The notes under the pieces: generated by a model
The model's database searches: none
Seen by the model: only the letters and a program-made list of their open reading frames with translations
Told to the model about the DNA's origin: nothing
Program-made: the position numbers and the translations under genes
Part shown: piece after piece, positions 10,601 through 22,204 of the stretch
How positions within the stretch are numbered: position 1 is the first letter of the stretch
Layout of the letters: the number at the start of each line of letters is the position of its first letter
NCBI GenBank assembly: GCA_036346375.1
Contig: CM070511.1
Location: forward strand, 2,418,001-2,482,000
Source: Guadua angustifolia
Taxonomy: Eukaryota > Streptophyta > Magnoliopsida > Poales > Poaceae
Direction: 5' to 3'
Length of the DNA stretch: 64,000 bases

Positions 10601-13217
10601 ATGCACATTTCATGCCTATTATTTTGTGCTTATTATTAGTACATTTTCATCGCAAATTATTGGTAGATTTCTTTTGCAATTCAGGCCGTTGTGCATATTA
10701 TTGCTAGTATTTATGCGGGATTACTCATGGGCATTTTCTTCGACGTTTTGTTGTCGATTTATCATTGGTAGATTCTTGGAGGTTTTTCTTCGACGTTTCA
10801 TCGTCGGTTTCTTTAATGTTTCATCATCAAATTTGGAGAAAAAAATAATGTTAGTTGAGGAGATAATTGAATTTGGTGTTTCATCACTGTTAATTGGAAT
10901 TTTGGTGTTTTATCACCATTATTTTGATGTTTTATTCACCTTTTGGATAAGTTGACCATTATGGAGGTTTTGACAACGTTTGTTTGGAATTTAATGACAT
11001 CCTAATAGTAGCATTATACTCTTCGAAGTTTTTCTAATGAAGTTTTTGCTCCAATGTCAGTTTGAGATGAAAGTTTAAAGTGCAAGGAGTTTGTTTCTAC
11101 TTGGATACTACAACGTTGTTTTGTTATCTTTACTCGATATAAGGGGTCTACTACAATTTATGCTTCATTGATGACATGAGAAATTTTCCTTAATATTGAT
11201 ATTTTTTGAGCAATTTCAACCATGTTATGGATTTTCAGTAGATAGTTTGCTGAATTTTATGTTCCAGGTGGAGTATACCAAAAATCCATGTTATGTGTTC
11301 TTTGTTATCTACCCAGCACCACAGGTGATATCTTGGTTTATGCTATTTGATGATTGAGTGTTTGTTTCAGGATGCCGTTGCACAGACTCAGAGTTTACTG
11401 GGGTTATGAATCATTGAAGACCTAGATTCTCGTCTCCTTTGTTATAGCTTGTGTGTTTGGATTGACTATTCCAGTCTTTCTCTCGACTTACTGGTGGTTT
11501 GCTCAATCTTGCTTCATTAGAAGTGTTTAGATAAAACTGTTCCAGTCTTTTATACCATTTGTGGCTTTCGTACTACAAGTGCTTGGATTTACTGTTCAAG
11601 TTTTCCTTGTTCAGTAGTCCTTTGGACTTTTAACGCACTTGTATTATATGCTTATTTACCCTTCAGGGTTTTTCGAAAACAATTTCATTATAGATTTTGA
11701 GTTAAGGGGAGGTTTGTTGGAGATAACTCAAATATCTCTAACTACCATACCTTTTAGTTTTATCCAAATAGGTTGTTACTCAAAGTCTTCTACAATTAGG
11801 ACTCTTTTGGTTATATAAGCTAACCCCTATATTTGTAATCTTTGAAACGTTATAGTGGATTGTTTCCCGTGTTTTTTTTTCCTGCAAAGGCATTTTTAAA
11901 GTCCTACCGTCACTGTCAGACTTAGTCCTTATTATCTTTCATTTTGGAACTTTTACTTGCTCTTCAGCATGGAGGAAATTAATCTCGCGTACAAGGAAGC
12001 TGCAGACGGTGTCTCATCCACAAGGCCTGTTATAGAAATGACAATTCCTTCTGTCTTGGATAAGACCATCTCTCCACCAGGTACACCAATTTTTTGTTCC
12101 CCCACCACTGCAGTTGTGTAAGCCTACTATTATGGCATATCTCATTAGTCATTATCCCATTAGAGCAGGACACATATATGGAGTCTGTTTTATGTAAATT
12201 ATATTTGCAGTTTACAATTCAAAGTGTTCATGGCTATTTCAGATGTTTCTTACTGTTGTGATCTCTCATATTGTGTATATACTTTACATGGAGTCGTGGA
12301 CTGACTCAAATTCCATCTTTTATTAGGTCAGCATGTTATTAATCTATTTGTTCAGTACACACCGTACAAGCTTTCAGAAGGCAGTTGGCAGGATTCTACT
12401 GTTAGAGTAAGTTGGCCCTTCTTACATTTTGGTCTATCTATGCAATCTGTGTTTATATTTTTTCACCTCGCCATGGCCCACACAGGTTGCTGTGTATATT
12501 GCCCAATTAATATTGTTTACCCATACCTTAAAAAGAGTAGATGATGATGATGCCCTTTAGCATTGTCATCCGTCACTATCTGTGAAGTATTTCTCTGAAT
12601 TTGGGCTTACCGACTGACCATTGACCATTTTGATTGACACCAATTTTCAGAAATCCTTCGCTGAAAGATGCTTTTCCTTGATCGATGAATATGCACATGG
12701 TTTTAGCTCATCAGTGGTGGGCTACGATATGCTGACTCCACCTGATCTTGAAAGGGAATTTGGCCTTACAGGTAATCTCTTTACACCGTTTTTCGCAAGT
12801 CGTGCAGACTGCATCCTGTTGCTGTTTTGATTTACCAGCCGAAAACTTTGCTAAACGGACATGATTTGCATTTCACAGGAGGCAACATCTTTCACGGTGC
12901 AATGGGATTGGATTCTCTTTTCCTAATGAGGCCCGCCAAGGGATGGTATGGCTCGGATACATGCATAGTTGCTTTTACTCTTTGGCCCCTTCTTCTACAT
13001 GGCAATCTTTGACTCTTTGAGGTTCGATACTTGGATGTCCTGACTTTGGGACCAGGCTAAACTTGTTTGCACTTTGTGCCACAATAGGTCAGACTACAGA
13101 ACCCCTCTGAAGGGTCTGTATCTCTGTGGCAGCGGTGCACATCCAGGCGGTGGGGTGATGGGTGCGCCGGGCCGCAATGCTGCCTCCATCGTTTTGGTAG
13201 ATCAAAAGGCAAAGTAG
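4696..13217 (+). CDS. PYROXD2-like FAD-dependent oxidoreductase, 16 exons, 579 aa
   Basis: Exons joined at GT-AG sites with consistent phase: 4696-4994, 5145-5306, 5451-5633, 5743-5800, 5926-5976, 6086-6168, 6512-6599, 6835-6879, 6956-7030, 7136-7204, 7607-7722, 11968-12080, 12327-12406, 12651-12771, 12879-12945, 13088-13217. They total 1740 nt with the stop, close to the usual length of animal PYROXD2. An N-terminal Rossmann fold with GGGHNG at residues 40-45 and acidic E63 binds the FAD. The middle carries HTPGSGYVLLHHVMG and YVQGGMG, and the last exon carries the C-terminal FAD motif GLYLCGSGAHPGGGVMGAPG. The Ser/Arg/Ala-rich first 30 residues could be a mitochondrial presequence, which fits the mitochondrial location of the animal protein. 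The family resembles phytoene desaturases and carotenoid isomerases, but the physiological substrate is not known. Exon 1 is very GC-rich. Intron 11 (4245 bp) hosts an LTR element. The reading frame is intact. Confidence 0.92.
8400..8441 (+). promoter_or_regulatory. Tandemly duplicated primer-binding site (iMet)
   Basis: A 21-bp unit containing CCTAACAAGTGGTATCAGAG occurs twice in a row. It presents TGGTATCAGAGC at 8409-8420 and TGGTATCAGAGT at 8430-8441. Both copies could pair with the 3' end of initiator tRNA-Met. Because the unit includes the last bases of the LTR, it looks like a slip or a faulty reverse-transcription jump at the LTR/PBS boundary. Confidence 0.8.
8806..9215. repeat. Palindromic AAAACCGCGGTTTT micro-repeat cluster
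   Basis: About 410 bp made almost wholly of AAACCG and CGGTTT words in both orientations (for example AAAACCGCGGTTTC and GAAAACCGAGCGG), with A/T runs between. It would fold extensively as single-stranded DNA or RNA. It is non-coding and lies inside the intronic LTR element. Its architecture parallels the CCGAAATTTCGG cluster at 1020-1215. Confidence 0.6.
10465..10640. repeat. Short tandem repeats (period about 56 bp) in the intronic element
   Basis: The phrase CCTATTATTTTGTGCTCA or a close variant recurs at about 10465, 10521, 10578 and 10612, followed by ATTGGCG and CATGCGCAAATT. It is a minisatellite in the spacer of the retroelement. Short ORFs across it reflect the repeat only. Confidence 0.6.
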
Positions 13218-13640
13218 ATATGACTCGTGGAAAATGGAAATTGTGGTTTACATTTGAGTGGTAATTGTCACACAGATATGCTGGAAATTGGGTCGCCTAC
13301 GAGGTCCATCTCTGTTGGAAATTCCAAAGTATGCATGGATTAGCCCAGTGTAGGAGGCACGTCGACTGGTCGTAAAGACTACCTGATCAAAGATCAAATG
13401 AATTGCCACACAAACATTGGTGTAAGGAGTTATGAACGGCTTGTGCCTTGGTCATGCATGATCATGGACTTGTATTCTGGTTTTTGTCGTATTTGTTTTG
13501 ATAGCATTGCTCGAATGTCTAGATTAGATTTAATTCCAAAATGTGAATTGTCAAAGGATCAAAGTATAAATCTTGTGTGCAATCAAAGCAGCCTTGAAAG
13601 CCCTTTAAGGGACTAGAAAAGTAAAACAACTTGACACCAT
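13218..13640. other. 3' flank of the PYROXD2-like gene
   Basis: This is probably the 3' UTR and downstream spacer of the preceding gene. No ORF with family features, RNA gene or repeat boundary was recognised. No clear AATAAA polyadenylation signal stands out. Confidence 0.4.
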
Positions 13641-14095
13641 TAGATCTTGTCCATTTTGACTTGTGTGAGATGAATAGATTGTTCATAAAAGGAGGCAAAA
13701 GATATATTTTTAACTTTTATTGATGATGCTGAGGGTGAGAACCAAATATGAATAAAAATTAAAAGAATAAGGTCTGATCGTGGAGGAGAGTATATCTCCC
13801 ATGAATTTTATCGATTTTGTTCTAAGAATGGAATAGTCTGTGAAGTTACAACACCATATTTACCCCAATCAAGTAGCTAAGAGAAAATTGGACACTAACA
13901 AAATTGGTGAATGTTATGTTAGAGAGCATCGGTATACCTATTTGCCTCAAAAGACAAGTAGTTCACATAGCAACATCAGACCACAACAAAAGAATATGGT
14001 ACCCGAGAGAATAACTATAACATCAAATAGATGCAGACTCTTTGCTCTTTATGTTCTTGGTTTGTCCCAGCCTTTGATGCAGCAACGCTAGGAAA
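13640..14095 (+). pseudogene. Copia integrase fragment, decayed
   Basis: Translated pieces in shifting frames match the Copia integrase core. HFDLCEMN-like and KGGKRYIF-like stretches are followed by FIDDA, then IRSDRGGEYISHEF, CSKNGIV and TTPYLPQSS. Stops and frameshifts separate the blocks, and no LTRs are attached. It is an old truncated insertion downstream of the oxidoreductase gene. Confidence 0.7.
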
Positions 14096-14233
14096 ATCAT
14101 AGCAAAAGTTAGCAGAAAGAAGTATGAACTATCTTTGGTTTTCTTTAGTAAAATAAAAACTCAAAAATTTTGTGTACAAATACAAAGAAATAATACACAA
14201 ATACAATTGAAGTGTTACAACTAGGGGTAGAAA

Positions 14234-14390
14234 GGCCTATTTGCCTCAACTCCAATATCTTATGGTTCTTGAAGTCAACCTGCTAGCCAAATACTTTCCT
14301 AACGTAGCTCTAGATTCTCATAGGAGTGGATTATCAGAGAATTAGGAGCACGAGCTGGAAAATGCAAATCTAGAGATGTACCAAATAGGC
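14234..14390. mobile_element. Possible MITE, 157 bp
   Basis: Imperfect terminal inverted repeats GGCCTATTTG (14234-14243) and CAAATAGGC (14382-14390) bracket non-coding DNA. A second GGCCCTATTTGGTAC immediately downstream suggests another, overlapping or nested MITE end. The target duplication is unclear. Confidence 0.35.
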
Positions 14391-14399
14391 TTTCAGGCC

Positions 14400-16182
14400 C
14401 TATTTGGTACAACTCCTACTCCCAGCATCTCATTTAGATCTAATGAAGATGTGCCAAACAATCAGGTTCTTAAAATGATCAGATTTTGATTCTCACGAGG
14501 AGCAGAGTCAAGAATAAACTAGCAACGAAAAACAACCTTGGGGTGGATTCTCAAGGGAAGACAGCACACCTGAAACAAAAGTACCCTTTGAATTTGAAGG
14601 TAATTACCCGAAAATGCCATCTAACTACCCTTGATCTCCCCACCCAAACCCAATCATTCCTAAGCCCTAACCCCTCCTCACTCGGAATCTCGAGTTGCAA
14701 CCATCCCCTCGGTGACCCCACCCGCGCATGACTGGAATCGCGGTGACCCCCCCCTCCCCCAACTCCCTTGGGACTATTGACTTCCGATGTCTCCGGTCGC
14801 CTACTACCTCGACTTTACCAACCCCCATCATGTCCTCTCACTGACTGCATCGATGTTGCAGCCTTCGACATCTTTTCCCTCCAATTGCATCCATGCTGCT
14901 GCCCCCTGACGTCTCTAGCTGCTAATAATCTAGGGTTATTTTCGGATATTGTGTTAGATATTGTGAATGTGATGTGTACTATAATCTGGGGCTATTTTCG
15001 GATGATGTATTGAACATCAAATGGCACATCACAATCAGTTATATATGTAGAACCGATTATGATGACCATTGATCACTATTAGGCAAAAACTGACTATGAT
15101 AGTGTCTACTTATCACTATTTAATGACTTTGTATTGCCACCAAAACCGACTGTAATAACGAAAAAAAATAGATTGGGATGTACATTCATATAGTAGTGGG
15201 TCAATATAGACCAAATTTTGGTTATGGATTGGGTTTCAAAGAAAATTTTGTCAAAATAAGTTTTTGATTTTTAGAATAAGGTACTGTATTTGATTTTGAT
15301 AATGTAGCCTTTTTAACCACAATTATATGAATACACATTTCCTATTTTGACATAGAAAGAATTTAGAACAAAATTTTAAGGATACTTCAAAATGTGATAG
15401 TTTTAAATAATTTTGACCTATTTGGCCTAGGGCCTATACACGGGTCGACCTAGCTTCCACCCTATGGCTCCCACTACCAGTGCCACCTCCTGGCTCCTCT
15501 CCCCCGTCGTGCCTCTCCAACTTCATCGATCTCGCTCAGCCATGCTCCCATCATCAGCTGTGCTCCATTCATTCCACCTCGATAATCGCCAGATCCACCA
15601 TCCCTAATATGATGTCGATTCCCCCCCCCCTTTTAGTTCCCAATTTTCCTTCTAATGGGATGCCAGATTGTTAGCATGATATGTAGCTGGTTTATGGTGA
15701 TTTGTTTTACATTGGTTGATGATGATTGATGGGTTCATTTAGGATGGCTATGCTGCGATGATACTCGGTGAATCCATGTATGCCGGGGAGTACAACGGTT
15801 TGTCGGGCACACACGGCGCCACCCCTATGGTGACCCTTTCTGAAACCTCTAGCATACCTCGACTTTCTACTACTGCTACTGCCCTTAAGTCTTGGTTTCT
15901 AGAGTTAGCACAAGGTCTACTCGTGTGTACCTGTGATGTGGATTGTGTTGATGGGGGTGGTTTTGGATGGTAGTGTAGTTGATGGAGAGATGCTTGCAGC
16001 TGACTCACTAGTGATGAGGCTATGCTCTCTTCCTCCTTCTAGCCTCCAGTTGATTGGGGCTTATGTGGCTCGGTTTGCCCCTCCTGGCTTGGTTGCTCCT
16101 TGGGGCTTGGTTGCCTACTCTTGCCCTTGTTCTTCAGTTGGCTTTGGCTGGTGTTTGGGGGAAATGTGGTTGTGAGGGAGTG
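14400..16182. other. Intergenic DNA, no gene recognised
   Basis: Mixed sequence with C-rich tracts (14750-14760, 15620-15632) and low-complexity stretches. ORFs of up to about 86 codons are short, proline/serine-rich and without recognisable domains. I see no splice structure, tRNA or clear transposon boundary. Confidence 0.4.
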
Positions 16183-16185
16183 TTA

Positions 16186-16408
16186 GGCCCTGTTTGTTTT
16201 AGCCGATTCGGATTACGGCCCCAAAAGCGAATCGAAACAAACAACTGATTCTAGAATCGATTCTCACAATCTAGCCCACCCATATACACTAGAATCCACA
16301 ATCCACTTCATATGTGCTTCTGGATTCCAGCTTTTGGAGAATCAGCTTCTCTACAATCACAATCCAGAATCAGCTTTTAGAGAATCCAAAGCTGAAACAA
16401 ACAGGCCC
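16186..16408. mobile_element. Tourist-like MITE, 223 bp, TSD TTA
   Basis: Ends are GGCCCTGTTTGTTTTAGC on the left and GCTGAAACAAACAGGCCC on the right, forming an almost perfect inverted repeat. The element is flanked by TTA at 16183-16185 and 16409-16411. The 3-bp TTA duplication is characteristic of PIF/Harbinger-derived Tourist MITEs. The interior has further inverted segments such as AGAATCAGCTT and is non-coding. Confidence 0.85.
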
Positions 16409-17205
16409 TTAGACTGAGGGGAATGATTCTAGATTGGGGATGGTTTTGGAGTTTGGACTGAGTGTAAGCTGTTGCCACCTCTTTTATCCCGGGTGCTTTT
16501 ATATTTTTTTTACTGGGCAAAGCGTCACTTTTTACTATGCGATATTTCTAAACACTATTTATGTAATGCTACGGTTACCCAACAACTACAGGTTTGTTTT
16601 GTGTCAAATGCTAAAACCCAATCTAGTAAGAGGTGCTGATTGGCCTAGATAATCAGGCATCTCGATGAGTGATACTGTTCTCATACGGGTTTGACGGCAC
16701 ACCTAAACCTTTTTAAATCTTTGCACTATTTGCCATTTTTATTACACATGTGGATGACTAACCATTTTTAGGAATCTGAGCTAAAGATCATTAGAAGCTT
16801 AGTTTATTAGGGTGTTCTGATATTCTTGTAAATTTTTCTTTTTAATGTAATTTGATATTTATGTACATTGTAATTTATACAATTGTATGACATCATGGTT
16901 AATGAATGAGAATAATGATCAGACTTGTTGATTGTTTTATTTATAGCATCATTACTTAATTGATGATCAGTCTTGTTGAATGTTTCCCATGGTCTTAGAG
17001 ACTTCTTGGTCTCTCATAATCCATGTTGAGGGAGCTTAAACGAATCAAGATGGCTCCATGAGTAAATGAACCCTCCTCAATCCACTAGAGGTAGATTTTT
17101 CCCTCTCGAGATAGGTGAGCTCCAACCTTCACACAATACCGGGCCTCTTCACAATTCTTCTTGTAAATTTTTCTTTTTAATGTAATTTGATATTTATGTA
17201 CATTG
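16409..17205. repeat. Spacer with an exact 49-bp direct repeat
   Basis: A 49-bp sequence beginning TTCTTGTAAATTTTTC and ending GTACATTGT occurs at 16823-16871 and again, identically, at 17158-17206, immediately before the Copia reverse transcriptase fragment. A second pair of related phrases, GATCAGACTTGTTGATTG and GATCAGTCTTGTTGAATG, lies between. No gene was seen. Confidence 0.6.
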
Positions 17206-17590
17206 TGTCTGTATGTAGATGACATACTTATACTTGGGACAAATACCGCCATAATTGAGAAGGTCAAATTTTTTTATTTTGATGCTTTGATATGAAAGAC
17301 TTAGGAGAGGCAGATGTTATATTGAATATTAAATTTATGAAGAATGTGGATGGAATCACTTTGACTCAGTCACATCATGCTGAAAAAAAATGCTAAACCG
17401 ATTTGGCTTTTGAGAATTACAAAATTTCCCTAACACCTTATAATACTAGCGCTAAGCTACGAAAGAATCAAGTAATAGGGAAATATGAATTGAGATATTC
17501 ACAAATTATTATGTCCATTATGTATGTAGCTAATGTCACAAGACTTGATATCTCATTTGCTATGAGCAAACTAAGTCGGTTTAAATTTTT
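17206..17590 (+). pseudogene. Copia reverse transcriptase/RNase H fragment
   Basis: The segment opens with the Copia catalytic motif YVDDILIL (near 17214-17237). FDMKDLGEADVIL-like, DGITLTQSHH, and a C-terminal SIMYVANVTRLDISFAMSKLSR block (17510-17580) follow in shifting frames. Frameshifts and stops abolish function. Block order matches Copia pol. It may belong to the same ancient insertion as the integrase fragment at 13640. Confidence 0.75.
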
Positions 17591-17796
17591 CAGAGGGCTA
17601 AAAGGGAACAATTTTACATCTGTAGTCCTTTCTTCTCTATCCATCCAGCCTCTGAGTATTGTTTTCTCCATTGCCAATCCATTCTGTCTGGATTATTGGA
17701 GGAAAACAAAGAGCAGAACCAGTCCCCGTTCGTCACCGTGATCAATCTCCACAACGCCACCTGTGTGTGCTGCTATGATTGTAAGTCAAGTGCACC

Positions 17797-18762
17797 TGTT
17801 GGATTATTTGAGCTAAGCCCACTTAATTGAGACAAATAATTCCTAGAAAATCTCAAAGGCCCACTCATGAGGAGACATGTGTGCATACATTAGTCCTATA
17901 TTGCTTGTGGAGGTGGAGGATGACCAACTTATAAGGGAGAGTTCTCTCCACTTTCCTAGAACCATGTGGGAGAAAGGGAGAAAGCCCACACGCTTCGCCT
18001 CGCCTCATGGCCGGGCTCGCACGGGCGAGGTGGAGGGCGCAGCGTCGGCACTGCATGAATGGTCCGCCGAAATCCGGTCCAGGGCCTTGTGCAGACGCAC
18101 CTCCTTTTGCGTTTATTCTTTTGCTACTCGGGATAGTCGCATTTGCGGTATGAGATACGGACTCAGAACAGACTCCGATCGTGGCGTCCTCGAGTCACGT
18201 TCGGTCCGCGTTACGAGTAACCCTATAAATCTTTGCGTCGTGCACCCGTGTAGAGGGATATACGCAGAACACATTGTTAGGGTTTTGCCACCTCTCACTC
18301 CTGCCGCCGCCGTCGTACCCTTCTCCATCCCGAGCGCCGTGCATCTCGCAATCGGGAGAGCGAGTCTCCGGAACCCTTCGTCTTGAGATCTGCACCGGAG
18401 AGGCGAATAAGGTTTTGGGAAGCGCTCGCGGCTCGCTCAAGTTCGTCACCACGGCTCGTCTTCCTGTTCCTGCTGCTGGACGTCGTCGTAGCCAGCGGCT
18501 CCTGCGACGCGCCATCACCAACGTCGATCACGTCATCACCACCAACGTCGACCACATCAACACCGCAACTGCACCAGCTACGTTGTCTGCATCCTCTTCT
18601 GCTCAGTACGTTCGATCTGTCCTAATCTCGTGGTTAATCATGTTTATCAAGATGATCATGATGTTCGTGCTATCTATGTTAGAGATATACATGCTAGTTT
18701 CTGTTATGCTGTTCATGATTTATATTTGAAATTTAATCTGGAAAATGTCTAATTTCTCAACA
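17797..18762 (+). mobile_element. Solo LTR, 966 bp, TSD GCACC
   Basis: The segment starts TGTTGGATT and ends TTTCTCAACA, with matching TGTTG/CAACA termini. It is bracketed by the exact 5-bp target duplication GCACC at 17792-17796 and 18763-18767. A TATA box (TATAAAT, 18224-18230) sits about 430 bp in and is followed by a GC-rich stretch, as in a U3-R-U5 layout read on the plus strand. No internal domain is present. The ORFs of up to 169 codons inside it are not genes. Confidence 0.88.
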
Positions 18763-18965
18763 GCACCCACAAGAAGAGTATTGGTTAGCTGCTCCTGTTC
18801 TGTATCAATTCCAGGGTTCTCCTGCGTGTTCTAGAAGAAGAAAGCCGAGAAGCTGAGAGCTGACTTACTGTTCCTATGCCTGGATCGAACATACAACTTG
18901 CTAGTAGGAGGAGCTTGTTTCTGTTCCTATGTCCCGGATTCAGCTTGGTGAAATAATTAAAAGTC

Positions 18966-19185
18966 TGTTTGGTAGAGTTCCAGATTCCAGTTTTACCTGA
19001 AATCTGAAACTTGTAGACGAAAATAAAATAAATTAAGTTTATATTTTTGGTCTAAAATGTAAACAAGATGATCTATCTAAACACTCTTAATGTACTTACA
19101 GCTTCAGCTTCACAAATCTAGTGAAGCTAGAATTTTTAGCTTCACCAGATTCACGAATCTGGAGAAGCTGAATCCGTGCCAAACA
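18966..19185. mobile_element. MITE copy 2 of a two-copy family
   Basis: About 220 bp, related throughout to 4182-4381. The left end TGTTTGGTAGAG and right end GTGCCAAACA form the terminal inverted repeat. It contains an internal inverted pair around CTTCACAAATCTAGTGAAG. It is non-coding and lies about 385 bp upstream of the tRNA-Arg gene. Confidence 0.6.
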
Positions 19186-19570
19186 CACCTCACCGCTAGA
19201 TTCTGACAGTAATATTAATCACTCATCTAGCAGAAGCTTCTCTAATTAAGAAGCAAAGCTGAACCCATCTGATCTGACCGGGCCTTTCCTGATCCGTCAA
19301 TCCTGTACTAAACTACCAAGTTCAACTACTCCCTGTATTGGAGGTGGAGGAAAACAAAAGATCATGCTAAGAATTTCTAATTATGTATAGATGCAGCGAT
19401 CAAATACTCGAAAACCGCATAGCAGAGTCGATTCTTACACGGTTTGATAAGTCCGATCCCATTAATCCAAGAATTAGCCTAATGGCAGTGGAATTTAGCC
19501 TCACAATCAATGGGGAAAAGGGATGTTTCTCAGAGTGCAGAGCTCAGAGTGCAGAGATACATCCGCAGAG

Positions 19571-19643
19571 GCGCCTGTAGCTCAGTGGATAGAGCGTCTG
19601 TTTCCTAAGCAGAAGGCCGTAGGTTCGACCCCTACCTGGCGCG
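19571..19643 (+). tRNA. tRNA-Arg (anticodon CCT)
   Basis: A complete 73-nt cloverleaf. The acceptor is GCGCCTG paired with CTGGCGC (one internal T-T mismatch), with discriminator G. The D-arm is GCTCAGTGGATAGAGC. The anticodon stem TCTGT/GCAGA holds loop TTCCTAA, giving anticodon CCT, which reads Arg codon AGG. The T-arm is GTAGG-TTCGACC-CCTAC. A T-run downstream (19658 on) is a good RNA polymerase III terminator. Its 3' end is the exact complement of the primer-binding site at 45769-45786. Confidence 0.96.
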
Positions 19644-19657
19644 ATTCTTCTAGATTT

Positions 19658-19669
19658 TTTTTTTTTTTT
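19658..19669 (+). terminator. Pol III terminator of tRNA-Arg
   Basis: An uninterrupted run of T residues begins about 15 bases after the tRNA 3' end. This is the usual RNA polymerase III stop signal. Confidence 0.75.
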
Positions 19670-22204
19670 GCCGATTCCGTGTGAAGAAAAGCTGCATAAT
19701 TTGCCCCCCTTTTCATATCTTAGAGGCGATATGCCGCAGTCTCAATCCGATAATATCATCATAAATTTGTGACTTGTTGTGACGAGGATTTGGGATGGCT
19801 AGTAACTGGAGATTCCGTGTAAGTGCCAAGCAACAGAAATCACCGATAGTCTTAACGTAATAGCTATCTAGCTAGTGGGCAAGGCAATATTCCCTGACAG
19901 TTCAGATCAACGCTCAATATAGCTGGTGATCGTTTATTCTATCTTATCATGGGAAATTGGGAATCCTTTCGTTAGTTTTATCCGGAGCTGGAAGTCTTGG
20001 GCATTTGGTTTCAACACTAATGCCTGAATTTATGAGAATACAGCGATTGTTAGAGGGAGCTTGTTTTTCCCAAACAAGAGAAGTGCTAGGGCCTGGATAT
20101 GGCACCCTCCCAAAACAGGAAGAGCTACCATGGGAATGAAGCCATCACACAACATGCTGCCGACCAGTTTCAAAAAACTGAACATGGTATCTGAATGTTG
20201 TAGATTGTAGTTATGCTAAGTTCAGTCTCTTTTTTTTTTTGAAGCTGGTGACGTAACAAAATTTGATCTTTTCTTCCGATCCTCCTGTGTATTGGTTCTA
20301 TTTTCAGGTGCTGGTTTATCTTTCTTGACAGTGTGTCTCAACTATTAAGGCTTGGTCATTTTTGGGCCATGGGTTCGCGCGGTGCAACTTTACAGCTAGG
20401 GATATCTGAAGTGCTAGCCTGGCTGTGCGAACATACCCTGTAGATTATTGGACATGAGATTTGCACAACATCAACTTCATATCTACAGTCAGGATCATCA
20501 CAAAAATGACAATGAAGTTCCAATGTTTTACATCCACCGAGCTGTATAGTCCAATGGAGAGGAGAAACTAGTTCGTATCGACTAGCAACTGCAAGCAACC
20601 AAAAAGAAAAAAAAAAGCAGGCAAAACTGCGACTGAAAGAATGATGCTTCTTGCTCTCCGTTATTTATCAACAACAAATCTTGCCCTTATTGATACCTGT
20701 CATCGTTAAAGGAGAACAGATGGTCGCAGGTTGCGTTGTCGAGTCTGATGTCACTAAGAGATTTAGTTGAACCCTCACCATAGTTCGCCAGATGATATTG
20801 CAGGCTTGAATGTCTAAGAAACAGCAGCTCTAGTCCTACACTTGGCACGAACAGCTTGTTCACTGAAAACAAAAGCATAAGCAATGCATGCTCTTGTTAG
20901 TGGATCAACACACAATCTGCTTGGTATGCAATGCTGGAGAAAATGTAATACTAATTCGAGCAAACAAAAGCAATTAAGCTAGTAGTGAGTATTTCCGAAT
21001 GCCAATGCAGAGCATCTAAGCACCAAGACTTTGCTCTCTGCTATTTATCATACCAATGCAGGGCATCTAAGCACCAAGACATACAATCTAATTCCCGAAT
21101 TCTGACAGCTCAAAAACTCATCAGCATTCATCAAAAGCAGCTACAACAGATAATGTTAAGATGGCAATTCTCAGAACATTGATCAGCTTTCAAGTTATCA
21201 ATCAGAAGGCATTGGTAAATTATCTACTTCAGCAGGTGAGCAAATGGGAGGAGCTATCTCTACTCATTGTCCCACTTTAACACCAAAGGTTTCAGAGAAT
21301 ATATGAACTTTCCTGTTAAAGGAAACCAAAGTTTCATCTTAAGGGATGGTGAATTGATGGACTGGTCTCATGCGATTTGCAAATAAAATAGAAATTAGTC
21401 TACACTACCTTCAGAGTCAGGATTACAGTAACAATCTGGATAGACTAACTAAACCAAAATGCAAAGGAAAATAAACATTAATCTGATTACACCTTATCAG
21501 CTGATTACCACAAAGTGGAAGACCAACTTTCGGATAAGCTTGTAAAAGCCAAACAGAACTAGTCTAATCAGAGTATCAGACTGACAAAACGAACATAGCA
21601 GCATACTAAAGGCCAAACAGAGAACTAAGTACAAACATTGATTCCACAAACAAATTTGACGGACTGACAATGAAAACTGCAGAAACAAGATCCAATTAAA
21701 AACAGGCATGCGACAATGCGTTGCATCGATATACATGCTGGTATCACCACCTATACATAGCGCACCAGGTAGTTAGACTTAATCCAGACTTTACACAAGC
21801 TTATGGATAGTTCCATGTGCACCCATCAAATAAATTATATCAACTTATCCAGATGTCACAAACTTCACCCAAAAACATACTAAGATTCTGTTCAATAATG
21901 CAATCATATCCAATCAACAAGCAAAACCGACATATTCACATAGCACCATCCATCCATTAACACTGAAAATGCCATGAAATTTTCAATACTAATAACCACA
22001 CAATTAATCATGCAAGGAGACTACAGATCTAAACAAACTTATACATCAGAAACAGCAATATCATCCAAATTAAAGCATTCGCACACCACATAGCCTGATA
22101 TAACATTTTGCAGGTACTAATCAACGCATCAACCATAAAACATCTAATGCGATTGCACCTCCTGAATTGCTATATAAAATGAGAGGAGACAGGAATCCCT
22201 GATT
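19670..22204. other. Intergenic DNA and probable 3' region of the FBA-like gene
   Basis: No open frame with recognisable features was found on either strand. A 51-bp-period direct repeat is visible: CCAATGCAGAGCATCTAAGC at 21002 and CCAATGCAGGGCATCTAAGC at 21053, each followed by ACCAAGAC. The part next to 22204 may hold the 3' UTR, or further exons, of the minus-strand gene, because its last coding bases coincide with a splice donor-like site. Confidence 0.4.

Larger units (their letters stand above)
8179..11872 (+). mobile_element. Decayed Copia-like LTR element in intron 11
   Basis: The 5' LTR is 8179-8406 (start mutated to TATTGGAG, end CTAACA, TATA box 8278-8285). The 3' LTR begins TGTTGGAG at 11715 and matches until about 11872, where it is truncated. 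A primer-binding site TGGTATCAGAGC (8409-8420, complementary to initiator tRNA-Met) follows the 5' LTR. A polypurine tract AAGGGGAGG (11704-11712) precedes the 3' LTR. Inside, only gag traces remain: FDIEKFDGKINF near 9890-9925 and QIQMRAVLS near 10330, separated by unrelated sequence. No pol was seen, so the element is non-autonomous. It lies in the same orientation as the host gene. Confidence 0.85.

Noticed and set aside
17877..18386. 169-codon ORF as a host gene
   Set aside because: It lies wholly inside a solo LTR with exact ends and target duplication.
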